From NCBI GenBank assembly GCA_903832735.1, contig CAILCO010000084.1:1-64000 (forward strand): a stretch of DNA of 64,000 nucleotides, read 5' to 3'. Each line of letters begins with the position of its first letter. Positions within the stretch are counted from its first letter, which is position 1. The notes under the pieces are model-generated. The model made no database searches, had not been told where the DNA came from, and saw only the letters and a list, made by a program, of their open reading frames with translations. Positions 12,864 to 23,875 of this stretch are shown here, one piece after another. The position numbers were made by a program, and so were the translations under genes. This stretch comes from an uncultured Sterolibacterium sp. (GTDB taxonomy: Bacteria; Pseudomonadota; Gammaproteobacteria; Burkholderiales; Rhodocyclaceae).

Positions 12864-13479
12864 CGGTACTTCTCACTCCAGCTATGAATTCTGCGATCAA
12901 CTTCGCATCCTTGATGCCGCCGGCGCTTTCCACGCCGCTGCTGACATCCACTGCCCAGGGCCTAACGGCGGCCAGCGCGGCCGCGACATTGCCGGCATGA
13001 AGTCCGCCCGAGAGGATCAGCGGCAGCGGCAAACTCTCAGGGATCAGACGCCAGTCGAAGGTCTTGCCCGCGCCTCCGTAGCTATCGACATGGGCATCGA
13101 GGAGCAGGCCGCAGGCGCCCGGGAACGACTCGGCGTATTCTAGCAAATCGAGCCCCGGCCTGACGCGCGCGGCCTTGATATAGGGCAGGCCGAACTGCGC
13201 GCAATAGCCATCGTCCTCCTCGCCGTGGAACTGCAGCAACTGCAGCGGCACCGCCTTGAGAATTGACTGCACAACCCTTGCGTCCTCATTCACGAACAGA
13301 CCGACCGAGGTCACGAACGGCGGCATCAAGCGCGCCAGCTGGGCGGCCCGCGGAGCGCTAAGGTAACGCGGACTGGGCGGATAGAAGACCAGACCCAACG
13401 CGTCGGCGCCCAGCAGGGCCGCGCTGCGCAAATCCTCTTCGCGCGTGATGCCGCAGATTTTTATGCGCGTGCGGGACAT
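12856..13479 (-). CDS. trpF: Phosphoribosylanthranilate isomerase
   Basis: TrpF performs the Amadori rearrangement of phosphoribosylanthranilate. The 207-residue TIM barrel has the catalytic Cys in IKICGITRE (about 6-14) and the catalytic Asp in LLLDAH near residue 128. The phosphate-binding LSGGL and DVSSGVE motifs are at about 156 and 178. It lies 23 nt after truA and overlaps trpB. No Trp leader peptide or attenuator is visible ahead of it. Confidence 0.95.
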   Translation of the reverse strand: MSRTRIKICGITREEDLRSAALLGADALGLVFYPPSPRYLSAPRAAQLARLMPPFVTSVGLFVNEDARVVQSILKAVPLQLLQFHGEEDDGYCAQFGLPYIKAARVRPGLDLLEYAESFPGACGLLLDAHVDSYGGAGKTFDWRLIPESLPLPLILSGGLHAGNVAAALAAVRPWAVDVSSGVESAGGIKDAKLIAEFIAGVRSTDV

Positions 13480-13502
13480 AGTTTATGAATGGGGAACGCG
13501 CC

Positions 13503-14294
13503 CTAGCGAAGCGGCAAAGGCGCGATGATACGACCCTCGTCGGGCAAGCACCAGCGCGATTCGTATTCGGCCCCGGCAAAATAGAGGCCGGCCGGCGAAA
13601 AGGTCGGGGCGGCCCGGCCGCGGTCACGACCCGCCAGGACTTCGGCCAGCCAGACTGGCGGATGTTTGCCCCGGCCCACCGCGACCAGGGCGCCGACCAG
13701 GTTGCGCACCATGTGGTGGAGAAAGGCATTGGCGCGGAATTCGAATACCACCATGTCTCCGGAGCGACTGATCTCCGCCTGGGAGAGCGTTTTTATCGGG
13801 GATTTGGCCTGACACTCGGCGGCGCGAAAGGCGGAAAAGTCGTGCTCGCCGAGGACATGGAGGCAGGCGCGGCGCATCTCGTCGACATTGAGACCGTGGT
13901 GATACCAACCCATCCTGCCATGGTTCAGGGCAGGTCGTACCGAGTGGTTGTGCAATAGATAGCGGTAGCTGCGCGAGCGCGCCGAAAAACGGGCGTGAAA
14001 CTCGGCGCCGACCGGTTGCGCCCAGCGCACTGCCACCTGGTCGGGAAGATGCGCGTTGGTGCCGCGCACCCAGGCACTGTCCGGGCGCATTGCCTGCGTA
14101 TCGAAATGCACGACCTGACCGAGCGCATGGACACCGGCATCGGTACGACCGGCGCAAACGACCCGCAGCGGCGCGCCGGCGACCTCGGCCAGAGCCCTCT
14201 CCAGATTGTCCTGTACTGTGTTGCCGTCAGGCTGCGACTGCCATCCGTGAAATCCTGCGCCGTCATACTCGAGGCCGAGCGCGATCCTGACCAT
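13503..14294 (-). CDS. truA: tRNA pseudouridine(38-40) synthase TruA
   Basis: TruA converts uridines 38-40 of the anticodon arm to pseudouridine. The 263-residue protein has the catalytic Asp in [15 protein letters not shown] (about 47-61) and the C-terminal [11 protein letters not shown] block typical of the family. It lies 19 nt downstream of fimV and upstream of trpF, the arrangement known from pseudomonads and betaproteobacteria. Confidence 0.95.
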   Translation of the reverse strand: MVRIALGLEYDGAGFHGWQSQPDGNTVQDNLERALAEVAGAPLRVVCAGRTDAGVHALGQVVHFDTQAMRPDSAWVRGTNAHLPDQVAVRWAQPVGAEFHARFSARSRSYRYLLHNHSVRPALNHGRMGWYHHGLNVDEMRRACLHVLGEHDFSAFRAAECQAKSPIKTLSQAEISRSGDMVVFEFRANAFLHHMVRNLVGALVAVGRGKHPPVWLAEVLAGRDRGRAAPTFSPAGLYFAGAEYESRWCLPDEGRIIAPLPLR

Positions 14295-14313
14295 AGCCTA
14301 GGCCGGATAATGC

Positions 14314-17103
14314 TTAAGCGAGTTGGGCGAGACGGGTGCGGGCGACTGCCTGCTGGTCGGAATTACCCTCTTTGGCGACTTCCTGCAACAGTTCGCGCGC
14401 GCCTTCCTTGTCGCCCATTTCTTCATAGGCATGAGCGAGTTCGAGCTTGGTGGCCACTTCCTCGAAGGCCGCGACCGGCGTTCCGGGCACGGCGGGCTCG
14501 ATGGATTCGGCCGGTTCGGCAGCCGGCAAGGCGTCGAAATCGAGACTGATCTTGGACAGATCCACTCCCGCCGGAACCTGCGGCAGTTGAGTCGCAGGCT
14601 GCGCCGCGACTGCGGCCTCATCGGCGCCAAGGTCGATTTCAGGCACGTTCAGTCCGGTGCTGGTAAGCTCGATCATCATCAGTTCTTCGGCGGCAGCGGG
14701 CTGATCCTTGGCCGGCACAGACAGATCGAGATCGATGTCGGCCGGGGATTCCACTTCGGACTCGGTCATGCTCGAGGGCATGACCAGCGTCTCCATCCCG
14801 GAATATGCGGGCCCCTGGTCACTGCCGCCGGGACTCAGTTCGAAGTCCAGAGACATGTCCTCTGGCACAGCCATTTCCGCTGCCGGCGGCGCCATACTCG
14901 CGGGCTCGGCAACTGGACCGGCAACGAGCCCTGCAGCAGGCTCGGGCATGCCTAGATCGAGATCGAAATCGAGCTTGCTGGGGTGCTCGTCGGTTGCTGG
15001 CGAAGCAAACCCCGGTCTGGCCAGGGGCTGGGTTTCGATCGACTCGTAGATCTGCGCCAGTTCGCCAGGAAGGGTCAATCTGGCCCCTTCGGCGGCCGGC
15101 AAGGACAGGGATGACCCTTTGGATTCCCGGAGCGCTTCCGGCGCGTCTGGGACGGTTTTACGGCCATACAGAGGGTTTTCCGGATCGATCTTCTGGACCA
15201 GGATCGCCGCCTTCTCCCAGTCGGGTCCGGTGCCGCCGGTCTGCCTGTAGAGTTCGCCGGCAACTGCCGCGAACGGCTTGAGACTCTTGCGCGCGGCGTA
15301 GATTTCCAGCAGCTTGAGCTGAATCGCCGGCCGCGTCGGATCGGCCTTCTGCGCCTCCAGGAGGATTTCCTCGGCCTGCGTATCGCGACCGTAGGCCATG
15401 TAGACATCGGCCTCGGCGACCGGATCGACCCCCTCGTCACTGTCGAGCGCCGCCATGCCGGACTGGCTGAAGTCGGTGGTCAGCGAGCTTTGACTGGTAT
15501 CGACGCTTTGTCCGCCGGTGGCGCCAAAGACCGAGTGGGCCGGAACATTGGGCTCGATGACGGTATGGTCCGATTCGGAGAAAGCGGCAAGTTGCCGCCT
15601 GCGCCAGACCGAGAAACCAAGATAGCCCAGGAGCAAAGCGATGATACCGCCACCGCCATAGACTAGCGCGGGATTGTCCTCGACGAAACTGGGTGGGGGC
15701 GCGGGCGGCAATAGCGGTTTCGCCGGTGGCGCCAGCTTGAGCGGCGGTGCCGGCTTCGAGGGCGCTTGTTCGACCGGCTTATCGACCACCGGCTCGCCCT
15801 TCGATGCCTCCGCCACGGCCACTGCCGGTGTCACCGGCTGTTCCGTGGCTTTCACGGGGGCCGCCGCGGCAGGCAGCGCCGGCGCGGGGACCGCCGGGGT
15901 CGCTGGCTTGACAGCCTGGGCCTCCGCCTGCTTCTGCAGGTCGACCATGCCTTGGCTCTTCAGTTCGACCAGTTTCCTGAGATCGTTAAGATTCTTCTCG
16001 AGTTCGGCAATCCGGCTATTCGCCTCCTTGAGCGCCTTGTCCCGGGCCACCAGATCCTCTTCAATCGCCGTCATCCGTACGCTGCCCGCCTTGCCGGCAG
16101 CGGTTTTGCCATCCTTGGCCGCGGTGCTGACTTCGAGCTTGTCGCTGCCTGCGGCTTTGGCCTGCGCCTTGTCCTCGACCCGGGGCAGGATCTTGCCGCT
16201 CACCGATTGCTTCGCCGGAGTCTCCTTCGGCACGGCGGTGGCGACCGCACCGGCGAGTTTCCTGCGATATGCTTCGAAATCGGCGGATTGAGCAACGACG
16301 GTCTTCTTCGCTTCGCTCTGGCTGACCGAAGACGCCGCCTCAGCAGCGGGAATGCTGAGTATCTTTCCGGCCACCAAGCGGTTCATGTTGCCGCCTTCGA
16401 AAGCATCCTTGTTATGGCTGAACAACGCGACCAGCACCTGGTCCAGACTGACGCCCTCCGGTTTGACTTCCCGGGCTATCTTGGCCAAGGTATCGCCGCG
16501 CTGCACGACCCGAGTCGGCACGACAATGCGCTCCTGCACTACCGGCTTCGCTTCGGCAACGCGAGGTGACGGCGGAGGCGGGGACGGCTGCTTTGCCGCT
16601 GCTGGAGTCGGGGCGCCGACCGGTGCGACCGCTGCTGCCGACGGCGTCCTGGCGGCGGGCAAGGTGGCGGGGACGGCCACCGGCTTCTGCAGGAATTCGG
16701 GCGGATCGAGCAGGAAAGTATATTCGCGCACCAAGCGCCCAGAGGCCCAGTTGAGCTCCACCAGCATATCGAGAAAGGGTTCGTTGATCGAGCGCTCGGA
16801 ACTCAGGCGCAGGAAGGCTTGACCATCCGCTCTCTGATCGACGTTGAAACGGATCCCGGAGAGCGCCGCGGCGTATTCGATTCCTGCCTGCTTGAAGGCC
16901 TCCGGAGCTGCCATGCGCGCCGACAGCGAGACAAGCTCCTCGCGGCTGGCGCTGATATCGAGCTCGGCGCGTAGTGCTTGCCCGAGCACCGAAAGCACGG
17001 TCAGTTTGCCTAGACCGGCGGCATCGGCGGCAAGCGGCAGCACTGCCAGGGCAACCGCGAGCGCGGAAGCCTTGAGTCGCATTGGCAGGGTCGAATTATT
17101 CAC
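14314..17103 (-). CDS. fimV: FimV, LysM/TPR polar hub protein
   Basis: FimV is a large inner-membrane protein that binds peptidoglycan and organises cell-pole functions such as type IV pili and cyclic-AMP signalling. It has 929 residues: a signal peptide (about 1-28), a FimV N-terminal domain, a LysM domain near 195-250, a coiled coil (about 345-395), a Pro/Ala-rich linker, one membrane segment with the basic stop WRRRQ near 485-505, and a very acidic cytoplasmic part with TPR-like helices ending in the FimV C-terminal motif. The GTG at 17103 is preferred because AGGG lies seven bases upstream; the ATG at 17082 has no such site. Confidence 0.92.
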   Translation of the reverse strand: MNNSTLPMRLKASALAVALAVLPLAADAAGLGKLTVLSVLGQALRAELDISASREELVSLSARMAAPEAFKQAGIEYAAALSGIRFNVDQRADGQAFLRLSSERSINEPFLDMLVELNWASGRLVREYTFLLDPPEFLQKPVAVPATLPAARTPSAAAVAPVGAPTPAAAKQPSPPPPSPRVAEAKPVVQERIVVPTRVVQRGDTLAKIAREVKPEGVSLDQVLVALFSHNKDAFEGGNMNRLVAGKILSIPAAEAASSVSQSEAKKTVVAQSADFEAYRRKLAGAVATAVPKETPAKQSVSGKILPRVEDKAQAKAAGSDKLEVSTAAKDGKTAAGKAGSVRMTAIEEDLVARDKALKEANSRIAELEKNLNDLRKLVELKSQGMVDLQKQAEAQAVKPATPAVPAPALPAAAAPVKATEQPVTPAVAVAEASKGEPVVDKPVEQAPSKPAPPLKLAPPAKPLLPPAPPPSFVEDNPALVYGGGGIIALLLGYLGFSVWRRRQLAAFSESDHTVIEPNVPAHSVFGATGGQSVDTSQSSLTTDFSQSGMAALDSDEGVDPVAEADVYMAYGRDTQAEEILLEAQKADPTRPAIQLKLLEIYAARKSLKPFAAVAGELYRQTGGTGPDWEKAAILVQKIDPENPLYGRKTVPDAPEALRESKGSSLSLPAAEGARLTLPGELAQIYESIETQPLARPGFASPATDEHPSKLDFDLDLGMPEPAAGLVAGPVAEPASMAPPAAEMAVPEDMSLDFELSPGGSDQGPAYSGMETLVMPSSMTESEVESPADIDLDLSVPAKDQPAAAEELMMIELTSTGLNVPEIDLGADEAAVAAQPATQLPQVPAGVDLSKISLDFDALPAAEPAESIEPAVPGTPVAAFEEVATKLELAHAYEEMGDKEGARELLQEVAKEGNSDQQAVARTRLAQLA

Positions 17104-17138
17104 TTGGCATCCCTATCGCGAATCTTTCATAGGTAATC

Positions 17139-17167
17139 AACATAACATCAGCAGCTTAGCGGCGCAA
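17139..17167 (-). promoter_or_regulatory. Candidate sigma-70 promoter for fimV
   Basis: On the minus strand TTGCGC (17167-17162) is followed by a 17-bp spacer and TATGTT (17144-17139), the latter preceded by TG to make an extended -10. It lies in the 104-nt gap between asd and fimV, 35 bases ahead of the fimV start. The -35 match is weak. Confidence 0.35.
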
Positions 17168-17207
17168 GGCAAGCTTCACCCCGCCAAGGCAGCGACCCGC
17201 ACGAGGC

Positions 17208-18317
17208 TCAGTCGAGCAGGATACGCAGCATCCGCCGCAGCGGCTCGGCCGCTCCCCACAATAATTGATCGCCGACAGTGAACGCGGAAAGATACTCCGG
17301 GCCCATGGACAACTTGCGCAGGCGCCCGACCGGCACGGTCAGCTTGCCGGTGACGGCAGTCGGGGTCAACTCCTTGATCGTCACCTCGCGCTGATTGGGC
17401 ACGACCCTGACCCAGTCGTTGTGCCCCGCGAGCAGTTCCTCGATATCAGCCAGCGGAACATTCTTTTTGAGCCGGATGGTCAGCGCCTGTGAATGGCAGC
17501 GCATCGCGCCGATGCGCACGCAAAGACCGTCGACCGGGATAGGCGTGACTTCCCGTCCAAGAATCTTGTTGGTCTCGGCCTGACCCTTCCATTCCTCCTT
17601 GCTCTGCCCGTTGCCCAGATCCTTGTCGATCCACGGGATCAGCGAACCGGCCAGGGGCACACCGAAGTGGGTCGTCGGGAAACCGTCGTCACGCAGGATG
17701 CCGGCCAGTTCACGATCGATGTCGAGAATCGCCGAGGCCGGATCGTTCAGCAGCGGCGCCACGACGCGGTGGGCCTCGCCCATTTGCTCCAACAGCTCGC
17801 GCATGTTCTGGGCGCCGGCGCCCGAGGCGGCCTGATAGGTCATCGAGGTCAGCCAGTCGACGAGGCCAGCCTTAAACAGCCCGCCCAGGGCCATCAGCAT
17901 CAGACTGACGGTGCAGTTGCCGCCGATGTAATTGTTCACTCCGCGGGCAAGAGCCGCATCGATGACATCGCGATTGACCGGATCGAGAATGATGATGGCG
18001 TCACTTTGCATGCGCAGCGTCGAGGCTGCGTCTATCCAGTAGCCGTTCCAGCCGGCGGCGCGCAGTTGCGGGAAAATCTCGCTGGTGTACTCGCCGCCCT
18101 GGCAGGAGATGATGATGTCCATCTTCTTCAGATCCGCTACGCTTTTCGCGTCCTTCAGTTTCGCGCCACCCTGGATGAAACTGGGAGAATCGCCGCCGAT
18201 ATTCGACGTCGTGAAGAACACCGGCTCGATCAGGGCAAAGTCATTTTCCTCGCGCATGCGCTGCATCAGAACCGAACCCACCATGCCACGCCAACCGACC
18301 AGACCTACTCGTTTCAT
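17208..18317 (-). CDS. asd: Aspartate-semialdehyde dehydrogenase
   Basis: Asd reduces aspartyl phosphate to aspartate semialdehyde, the branch point to lysine/diaminopimelate, threonine and methionine. The protein begins [15 protein letters not shown] with the NADP-binding glycine motif. Its catalytic cysteine is Cys135 in GGNCTVSL, and the catalytic histidine is in [10 protein letters not shown] (about 274). Two ATGs are two codons apart; the one at 18317 sits at better distance from AGGAAA, giving 369 residues. It follows leuB, the conserved leuCDB-asd order. The homocysteine branch ends in metZ further down the same run. Confidence 0.96.
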   Translation of the reverse strand: MKRVGLVGWRGMVGSVLMQRMREENDFALIEPVFFTTSNIGGDSPSFIQGGAKLKDAKSVADLKKMDIIISCQGGEYTSEIFPQLRAAGWNGYWIDAASTLRMQSDAIIILDPVNRDVIDAALARGVNNYIGGNCTVSLMLMALGGLFKAGLVDWLTSMTYQAASGAGAQNMRELLEQMGEAHRVVAPLLNDPASAILDIDRELAGILRDDGFPTTHFGVPLAGSLIPWIDKDLGNGQSKEEWKGQAETNKILGREVTPIPVDGLCVRIGAMRCHSQALTIRLKKNVPLADIEELLAGHNDWVRVVPNQREVTIKELTPTAVTGKLTVPVGRLRKLSMGPEYLSAFTVGDQLLWGAAEPLRRMLRILLD

Positions 18318-18336
18318 GATCATGCTTTCCTAAAGT

Positions 18337-19398
18337 TTACAAGACTGCGAGAACCGCGTCGCCCATCGCCCTGGTGCCGACCTGGCGCGTGCCCGGCTCA
18401 AAGATGTCACTGGTGCGAAAGCCCTGCGCCAACACCTTGCGCACCGCCGCCTCGATACGCTCGGCGGAACCCGCCTCGTTGAAGGTATAGCGCAACATCA
18501 TCGCCGCCGAGAGTATGGTCGCCAGCGGGTTGGCGATGTCCTGGCCGGCGATATCCGGAGCCGAACCGTGGATCGGCTCGTAGAGCCCGAACTTGTGTTC
18601 GTTGAGCGATGCCGACGGCAGCATGCCAATCGAACCGGTGAGCATCGAGGCTTCGTCGGAGAGAATGTCACCGAACATGTTGCCGGTGACGATGACATCG
18701 AACTGCTTCGGGTTCTTCAGAAGTTGCATGGCGCAGTTATCGACATACATGTGCGACAGTTCCACGCCCGGATATTCGCGACCGACCGCGCTGACCACTT
18801 CGCGCCAGAGTTGCATGGTGTCGAGCACGTTGGCCTTGTCCACCGAGCACAGCCGGCCGCCGCGCTTGGCCGCCGCCTGGAAGCCGACATGGGCGACGCG
18901 CCTGATTTCCGATTCCGAATAGCGCATGGTATCGAAGCCTTCGCGCTCGCCGTTTTCCAGCACGCGAATGCCCCGCGGCTGGCCGAAATAAATGTCGCCG
19001 GTCAGTTCGCGGATGATCAGGATGTCGAGCCCGGCGACCACCTCGGGCCTGAGGCTGGAGGCCTGAACCAGTTCTGGGTAAACCAGCGCCGGACGGAAGT
19101 TGGCGAACAGGTTGAGCGCCTTGCGCAGGCCGAGTATTGCCTGCTCCGGACGCAACTCGCGGGGCAGCGTATCGAGACTGAAATCGCCGACCGCGCCGAA
19201 CAGGATGGCATCGGATTGCCGCGCCAGCCTCAGCGTGGACTCCGGCAAGGGATGACCGAGCGCCCGGTAGCCGGCGCCCCCGACGGGCGCCTCGGTCAAC
19301 TCGAAGTTCAGGTCGAGCGCACTCAGGACGCGCAGCGCCTGGGTGATGATTTCCGGGCCGATACCGTCGCCGGGTAGAACACAGATTTTCATGTTCAT
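18337..19398 (-). CDS. leuB: 3-isopropylmalate dehydrogenase
   Basis: LeuB oxidises and decarboxylates 3-isopropylmalate to 2-oxoisocaproate with NAD. The 353-residue protein shows PGDGIGPEI at about 9-17, the substrate-arginine region [14 protein letters not shown] (about 128-141), and the metal-binding signature [13 protein letters not shown] near residue 240. Its start overlaps the leuD stop as ATGA. A second in-frame ATG two codons later is also possible. Confidence 0.97.
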   Translation of the reverse strand: MNMKICVLPGDGIGPEIITQALRVLSALDLNFELTEAPVGGAGYRALGHPLPESTLRLARQSDAILFGAVGDFSLDTLPRELRPEQAILGLRKALNLFANFRPALVYPELVQASSLRPEVVAGLDILIIRELTGDIYFGQPRGIRVLENGEREGFDTMRYSESEIRRVAHVGFQAAAKRGGRLCSVDKANVLDTMQLWREVVSAVGREYPGVELSHMYVDNCAMQLLKNPKQFDVIVTGNMFGDILSDEASMLTGSIGMLPSASLNEHKFGLYEPIHGSAPDIAGQDIANPLATILSAAMMLRYTFNEAGSAERIEAAVRKVLAQGFRTSDIFEPGTRQVGTRAMGDAVLAVL

Positions 19399-20042
19399 TT
19401 ACTTTCGGAAAACAGCCAGGGCTGTTCGATGCGACGGACAGCCTCGAATTCGCGAATCTTGTCGGCGTGGCGCAGGGTAAGACCGATGTCGTCGTAGCCG
19501 TTCAGGAGACAGAACTTGCGGAAGGCATCGACCTCGAAGGCGAGCGCCTTGCCATCGGGCCGGGTTACGCTCTGCGTCTCGAGATTGATGCGCAGTTTGT
19601 AGCCCGGCGCATGCAGCGCCTGATCGAACAGCGCATCGACCTCCACCTTGGCCAGGCGGATCGGTAGCAGGCCATTCTTGAAGCAGTTGTTGTAGAAGAT
19701 ATCGCCAAAGCTGGTCCCGATCAAGGCCCGCAAGCCGTAATCCTCCAGCGCCCAGGGCGCGTGCTCGCGCGAGGAGCCGCAACCGAAGTTGTCGCGCGTG
19801 AGGAGGATGGCGGCACCGCGATAGCGCGGCTGATTGAGCACGAAGTCGGGATTGGGCAGACGCATGGCAGGATCCTGGCCGGGCTCGCCGTGATCCAGAT
19901 AGCGCCACTCGTCGAACAGGTTCTGGCCGAAGCCGCTCTTCTTGATCGACTTCAGGAACTGTTTGGGAATGATCGCATCGGTGTCCACATTGGCGCGATC
20001 GAGCGGCGCCACGAGCGCCTCAAGTTGGGTGAATTTTCGCAT
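19395..20042 (-). CDS. leuD: 3-isopropylmalate dehydratase small subunit
   Basis: LeuD is the swivelling domain of isopropylmalate isomerase. The ORF-track start lies about 49 codons upstream, inside leuC. The ATG at 20042, six bases after GAGG, gives MRKFTQLEA and 215 residues, close to the normal family length. The [13 protein letters not shown] block (about 20-32) and the [11 protein letters not shown] signature (about 72-82) identify the family. It starts 14 nt after leuC and is coupled to leuB. Confidence 0.95.
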   Translation of the reverse strand: MRKFTQLEALVAPLDRANVDTDAIIPKQFLKSIKKSGFGQNLFDEWRYLDHGEPGQDPAMRLPNPDFVLNQPRYRGAAILLTRDNFGCGSSREHAPWALEDYGLRALIGTSFGDIFYNNCFKNGLLPIRLAKVEVDALFDQALHAPGYKLRINLETQSVTRPDGKALAFEVDAFRKFCLLNGYDDIGLTLRHADKIREFEAVRRIEQPWLFSESK

Positions 20043-20056
20043 GGTCATCCTCGGTC

Positions 20057-21472
20057 TCAGAGCAACACTCTGACGTCGGCAAAATGGCCGGCGATCGCAG
20101 CGGCGGCGGCCATCTGCGGGCTTACCAGATGGGTACGGCCGCCATTCCCCTGGCGGCCCTCGAAATTGCGGTTCGAGGTTGAGGCACAACGCTCCCCGGG
20201 CTCCAGGCGGTCATCGTTCATCGCCAGGCACATCGAGCAACCCGGCTCGCGCCACTCGAAGCCGGCCGCCACGAAGATCTTGTCCAGCCCTTCCGCCTCG
20301 GCCTGCCGCTTGACCGGACCGGAACCGGGCACCACCAGTGCCAGCTTGACGTTGGCGGCAACGCGGCGGCCCCGGACGACGGCCGCAGCAGCGCGCAGAT
20401 CCTCGATGCGCGAATTGGTACAGGAACCGATGAACACCTTGTCAAGCTTGATCGCAGTCATCGGCGTACGCGGTGCGAGGCCCATGTACTGCAGCGCGCG
20501 CGCCACGCCTTCGGCCTTGACCGGATCGGCGAAATCCTCCGGTGCGGGCACGGCACCGGCAATGTCGGTGACCATCTCGGGCGACGTGCCCCAGGTCACC
20601 TGCGGTACGATCTGCCCGGCATCGAGCAGCACTACGGCGTCAAAGTGCGCGCCGGGATCGCTCTTGAGATGGCGCCAGACGGCCACCGCGCGCTCCCATT
20701 GTTCGCCAGCAGGCGCCAGGGGGCGGCCCCTGAGGTAATCGATGGTGGTGTCATCGACCGCAATCATGCCGGCGCGCGCGCCGGCCTCGATCGCCATGTT
20801 GCACAGGGTCATGCGGCCTTCCATCGATAGTGCGCGGATGGCGCTGCCGGAAAACTCCATGGCGTACCCGGTACCGCCGGCGGTGCCGATCTTGCCGATC
20901 AGGGCCAGCGCGAGATCCTTCGCGGAAACGCCGCGGCCCAAGAGGCCATTGACTTCCACCGACATGCTCTTGGATTTTTTTTGCAGCAGGCATTGCGTCG
21001 CCAGCACATGCTCGACTTCCGACGTGCCGATGCCGTGGGCGAGACAGGCGAAGGCGCCATGCGTGCTGGTGTGCGAGTCGCCGCAGACTACGGTCATGCC
21101 CGGCAGGGTCGCGCCCTGCTCGGGACCGATGACATGGACGATGCCCTGGCGCGGATCGCGGAATGGGTAATAGGCCAGCGCGCCATATTCCCGGATGTTG
21201 CTGTCGAGCGTCTGCAACTGCAGGCGTGAAGTCTCGTCGGCGATCCCTTCCAGCCCCTTCTCCCAGCCCTTGGTCGGTGTGTTGTGGTCGGCGGTGGCAA
21301 CGATGGAACCGACGCGCCAGGGGCGCCGCGCCGAGAGTTTGAGTCCTTCGAAAGCTTGCGGACTGGTCACTTCATGGACCAGGTGTCGATCGATATAGAG
21401 CAGCGCGGTGCCGTCCGCCTCCTGGCGGATCAAATGATCGTCCCAAAGCTTGTCGTAAAGCGTCTTCGGCAT
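20057..21472 (-). CDS. leuC: 3-isopropylmalate dehydratase large subunit
   Basis: LeuC is the aconitase-fold subunit that carries the [4Fe-4S] cluster and isomerises 2- to 3-isopropylmalate. The ATG at 21472 begins [11 protein letters not shown], the family N-terminus, and gives 471 residues; the longer ORF-track start runs into the upstream MFS gene. The cluster cysteines are visible in GSCTNSR (about 348) and in GCSMC (about 409-413). leuA is not in the window. Confidence 0.96.
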   Translation of the reverse strand: MPKTLYDKLWDDHLIRQEADGTALLYIDRHLVHEVTSPQAFEGLKLSARRPWRVGSIVATADHNTPTKGWEKGLEGIADETSRLQLQTLDSNIREYGALAYYPFRDPRQGIVHVIGPEQGATLPGMTVVCGDSHTSTHGAFACLAHGIGTSEVEHVLATQCLLQKKSKSMSVEVNGLLGRGVSAKDLALALIGKIGTAGGTGYAMEFSGSAIRALSMEGRMTLCNMAIEAGARAGMIAVDDTTIDYLRGRPLAPAGEQWERAVAVWRHLKSDPGAHFDAVVLLDAGQIVPQVTWGTSPEMVTDIAGAVPAPEDFADPVKAEGVARALQYMGLAPRTPMTAIKLDKVFIGSCTNSRIEDLRAAAAVVRGRRVAANVKLALVVPGSGPVKRQAEAEGLDKIFVAAGFEWREPGCSMCLAMNDDRLEPGERCASTSNRNFEGRQGNGGRTHLVSPQMAAAAAIAGHFADVRVLL

Positions 21473-21500
21473 GTCTGCGCTTCCTGCAGAAAATGAAATG

Positions 21501-21529
21501 ATTATCGCACAGCTTAGCGCCGCATCGCC
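21501..21529 (-). promoter_or_regulatory. Candidate promoter of the leu run
   Basis: On the minus strand TGCGATAAT (21509-21501) is an extended -10 element about 29 bases ahead of the leuC ATG. The -35 region 17 bp further up (GGCGAT, 21529-21524) matches poorly. The gap of 106 nt after the MFS gene makes an independent promoter likely here. No leucine leader peptide was seen. Confidence 0.4.
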
Positions 21530-21578
21530 GCCCATGGAGCCGGGAGGCGGGGAGTTTCCGGCAGCCGCGGAGCATCGT

Positions 21579-22727
21579 TCAAACCGTCTCGGGCGCCGGC
21601 CGCTCGGCGTTGCCGCGCCAGACCAGGAGCAACCCCGCCAGGGCGAACAGGGAGCCCAGCGTATAGGTCCAGCCGGGGCCGAACGCCTCCCAGGTCTGGC
21701 CGCTCGCCAGAGCGCCGAGCATGCCGCCGGCTCCGAACGAGATGCTGCCATAGAGCGCCTGGGCGCGTGCCTGCTGGCCGCCCGGGAACCAGCGATGAAG
21801 GGCGGCCACAGTCGCCGCGTGGCAGACGCCGAAGGTGGCGCCATGGAGCAATTGCGCCGCGGAGAGCAGCAGGATGGAGTCGGCGGCCCAGCCTATCACC
21901 AGAAAACGCACGATGGCGCAGGCAAACGAGAACATCAGAAGGTGCTGCAACGAATAGCGCCGGAGCAGGCGCGGCATCACCAGAAAAACCAGGATCTCGG
22001 CCAGCACGCCCAACGACCAGAGCGCGCCGACGACGGTCTTGCCATAGCCGTGATCGACCAGGTGGATCGAATAGAACACATACAGGGGACCATGCGCCGC
22101 CGACATCAGAAAGCTCGCAAGGAGCAGCGAGAACACCTTCGGGCGGCGCAGCGTGGCGATCAGTTCCAATGCCGGCAAGTCGCTCTGCTTGCGCCGTGTC
22201 GCCGGTAGCACCAGGGCGCAAGCGAGTATGCCCGCGAGCAAGGCGACGGCCACCCAAAGCAAGGCGGCAATCGGCCATGCGTCGAGCAGCCAGCCGATGC
22301 CGGTCACCGCAATGATGAATCCGACCGAACCCCACATGCGGATAGCGCCATAGCGCTCCGCATGCCGCTCGAGATGCCCGAGCGTGAGCGCCTCGACCAG
22401 CGGCAACGAAGCGCTCCAGAAGAAGGACATGAAGACCATGGAGAGAAACAAGCCGGAGAAACTGGTGGTGAAAAAGAAGCCGATGAAGCCGACCACGCTC
22501 ATAGCCGCGGCAACCCGCACGATCCGGGTTTTATCACCGAGCCCATCGGCCAGCCATCCCCAGAGGTTGGGTGCGACAAGCCGCATCACCTGCATCAGGG
22601 ACAGCAGCACGCTGATATCCCAGGCGTTGAAGGCCAGGGATTGCAGGTACAAGGCGAAATACGGCGAGAAGGCGCCAATGAAGGCAAAGTAGAAAAAATA
22701 CCAGGCCGACAGGCGCCAGTAAGGCAT
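21579..22727 (-). CDS. MFS transporter of the HcaT/nucleoside-permease-like type
   Basis: This is a 382-residue major facilitator with 11-12 hydrophobic segments. The opening [20 protein letters not shown] and the [11 protein letters not shown] loop (about 60-70) match the PPP/HcaT-like branch (3-phenylpropionate and related carriers). Substrate cannot be read from sequence. It lies 37 nt after aroC on the same strand, at the end of an apparent fdxA-fadD-aroC-MFS run. It could equally be an uncharacterised nucleoside:proton symporter. Confidence 0.75.
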   Translation of the reverse strand: MPYWRLSAWYFFYFAFIGAFSPYFALYLQSLAFNAWDISVLLSLMQVMRLVAPNLWGWLADGLGDKTRIVRVAAAMSVVGFIGFFFTTSFSGLFLSMVFMSFFWSASLPLVEALTLGHLERHAERYGAIRMWGSVGFIIAVTGIGWLLDAWPIAALLWVAVALLAGILACALVLPATRRKQSDLPALELIATLRRPKVFSLLLASFLMSAAHGPLYVFYSIHLVDHGYGKTVVGALWSLGVLAEILVFLVMPRLLRRYSLQHLLMFSFACAIVRFLVIGWAADSILLLSAAQLLHGATFGVCHAATVAALHRWFPGGQQARAQALYGSISFGAGGMLGALASGQTWEAFGPGWTYTLGSLFALAGLLLVWRGNAERPAPETV

Positions 22728-22764
22728 TGAAGTGGCCTGGGGTCAGCCGAAAATCAGCCGGAAC

Positions 22765-23865
22765 TCAACCGACTCTGCCGGGGATCTTCGGTGTCGGGCA
22801 GTCCACGTCGGCGCATTGGGCGCGATGGCGCAAGGCGTGATCGATCAGCACCAGCGCCAGCATCGCCTCGGCGATCGGCGTGGCGCGGATGCCGACGCAG
22901 GGATCGTGGCGGCCGTGGGTTTCCACCATCACCGGCTTGCCGAGCATGTCGATCGAACGCCTGGGCAAGCGGATGCTCGAGGTCGGCTTGATGGCGATGC
23001 TGACGACGATGTCCTGGCCGCTGGTAATGCCGCCGAGCACGCCGCCGGCATTGTTGGAAAGAAAACCGGCCGGCGTCAGCTCATCGCCGTGTTCGCTGCC
23101 GTGTTGTTCGATGCAGGCGAAACCGGCTCCGATCTCGACGCCCTTGACCGCGTTGATGCCCATCATGGCGCTGGCGAGGTCGGCGTCGAGCCGGCCGTAG
23201 ACCGGCTCGCCCCAGCCCACCGGCACGTTCTGCGCCTCCACCGTGATTCTCGCGCCGACCGAGTCGCCCGCCTTCCGTAGCTCATCCATGGTGTCTTCGA
23301 GCAGCGGCACGATGTCCGGATCCGCGGCGAAAAACGGATTGCCCCGGACCGACTCCCAGTCCTTCAGCGGAATGACGATAGAACCCAACTGCGCCATCCG
23401 TCCGCGAATCACGATGCCATAACGGCTGTTCAGCCATTTTCGGGCGATGGCGCCGGCGGCAACACGCACCGCCGTCTCGCGCGCCGAGGCGCGGCCGCCG
23501 CCGCGGTGGTCGCGTATGCCGTATTTCTGCCAGTAGGTGTAGTCGGCATGGCCGGGGCGGAAGGAATTCGCGATGTTGCCGTAGTCCTTGCTGCGCTGAT
23601 CCTGGTTGCGGATCAGCAGGGCGATAGACGTGCCGGTGGTCTTGCCCTCGAACACGCCGGAGAGGATCTCGACGGTGTCGGGCTCGCGCCGCTGGGTCAC
23701 ATGACGCGAGGTTCCCGGCCGGCGCCGGTCGAGTTCCGCCTGAATGTCGAGTTCGGACAAATCCAGTCCCGGCGGGCAGCCATCGACCACGCAGCCGATC
23801 GCCGGGCCATGCGATTCACCGAAGGAAGTGACGCAAAAAAGGGTGCCGAAAGTGTTGCCGGACAT
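22765..23865 (-). CDS. aroC: Chorismate synthase
   Basis: AroC eliminates phosphate from EPSP to give chorismate, using reduced FMN as cofactor. The 366-residue protein has the three family signatures: [18 protein letters not shown] (about 12-29), [16 protein letters not shown] (about 124-139) and [17 protein letters not shown] near residue 320. It lies 10 nt after the fadD-type gene. The product feeds the trp genes further along. Confidence 0.97.
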   Translation of the reverse strand: MSGNTFGTLFCVTSFGESHGPAIGCVVDGCPPGLDLSELDIQAELDRRRPGTSRHVTQRREPDTVEILSGVFEGKTTGTSIALLIRNQDQRSKDYGNIANSFRPGHADYTYWQKYGIRDHRGGGRASARETAVRVAAGAIARKWLNSRYGIVIRGRMAQLGSIVIPLKDWESVRGNPFFAADPDIVPLLEDTMDELRKAGDSVGARITVEAQNVPVGWGEPVYGRLDADLASAMMGINAVKGVEIGAGFACIEQHGSEHGDELTPAGFLSNNAGGVLGGITSGQDIVVSIAIKPTSSIRLPRRSIDMLGKPVMVETHGRHDPCVGIRATPIAEAMLALVLIDHALRHRAQCADVDCPTPKIPGRVG

Positions 23866-23875
23866 CTTGACCGCC

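Noticed and set aside
13480-13502. Trp leader or attenuator ahead of trpF
   Set aside because: Only 23 bases separate truA and trpF, with no hairpins and no leader peptide.
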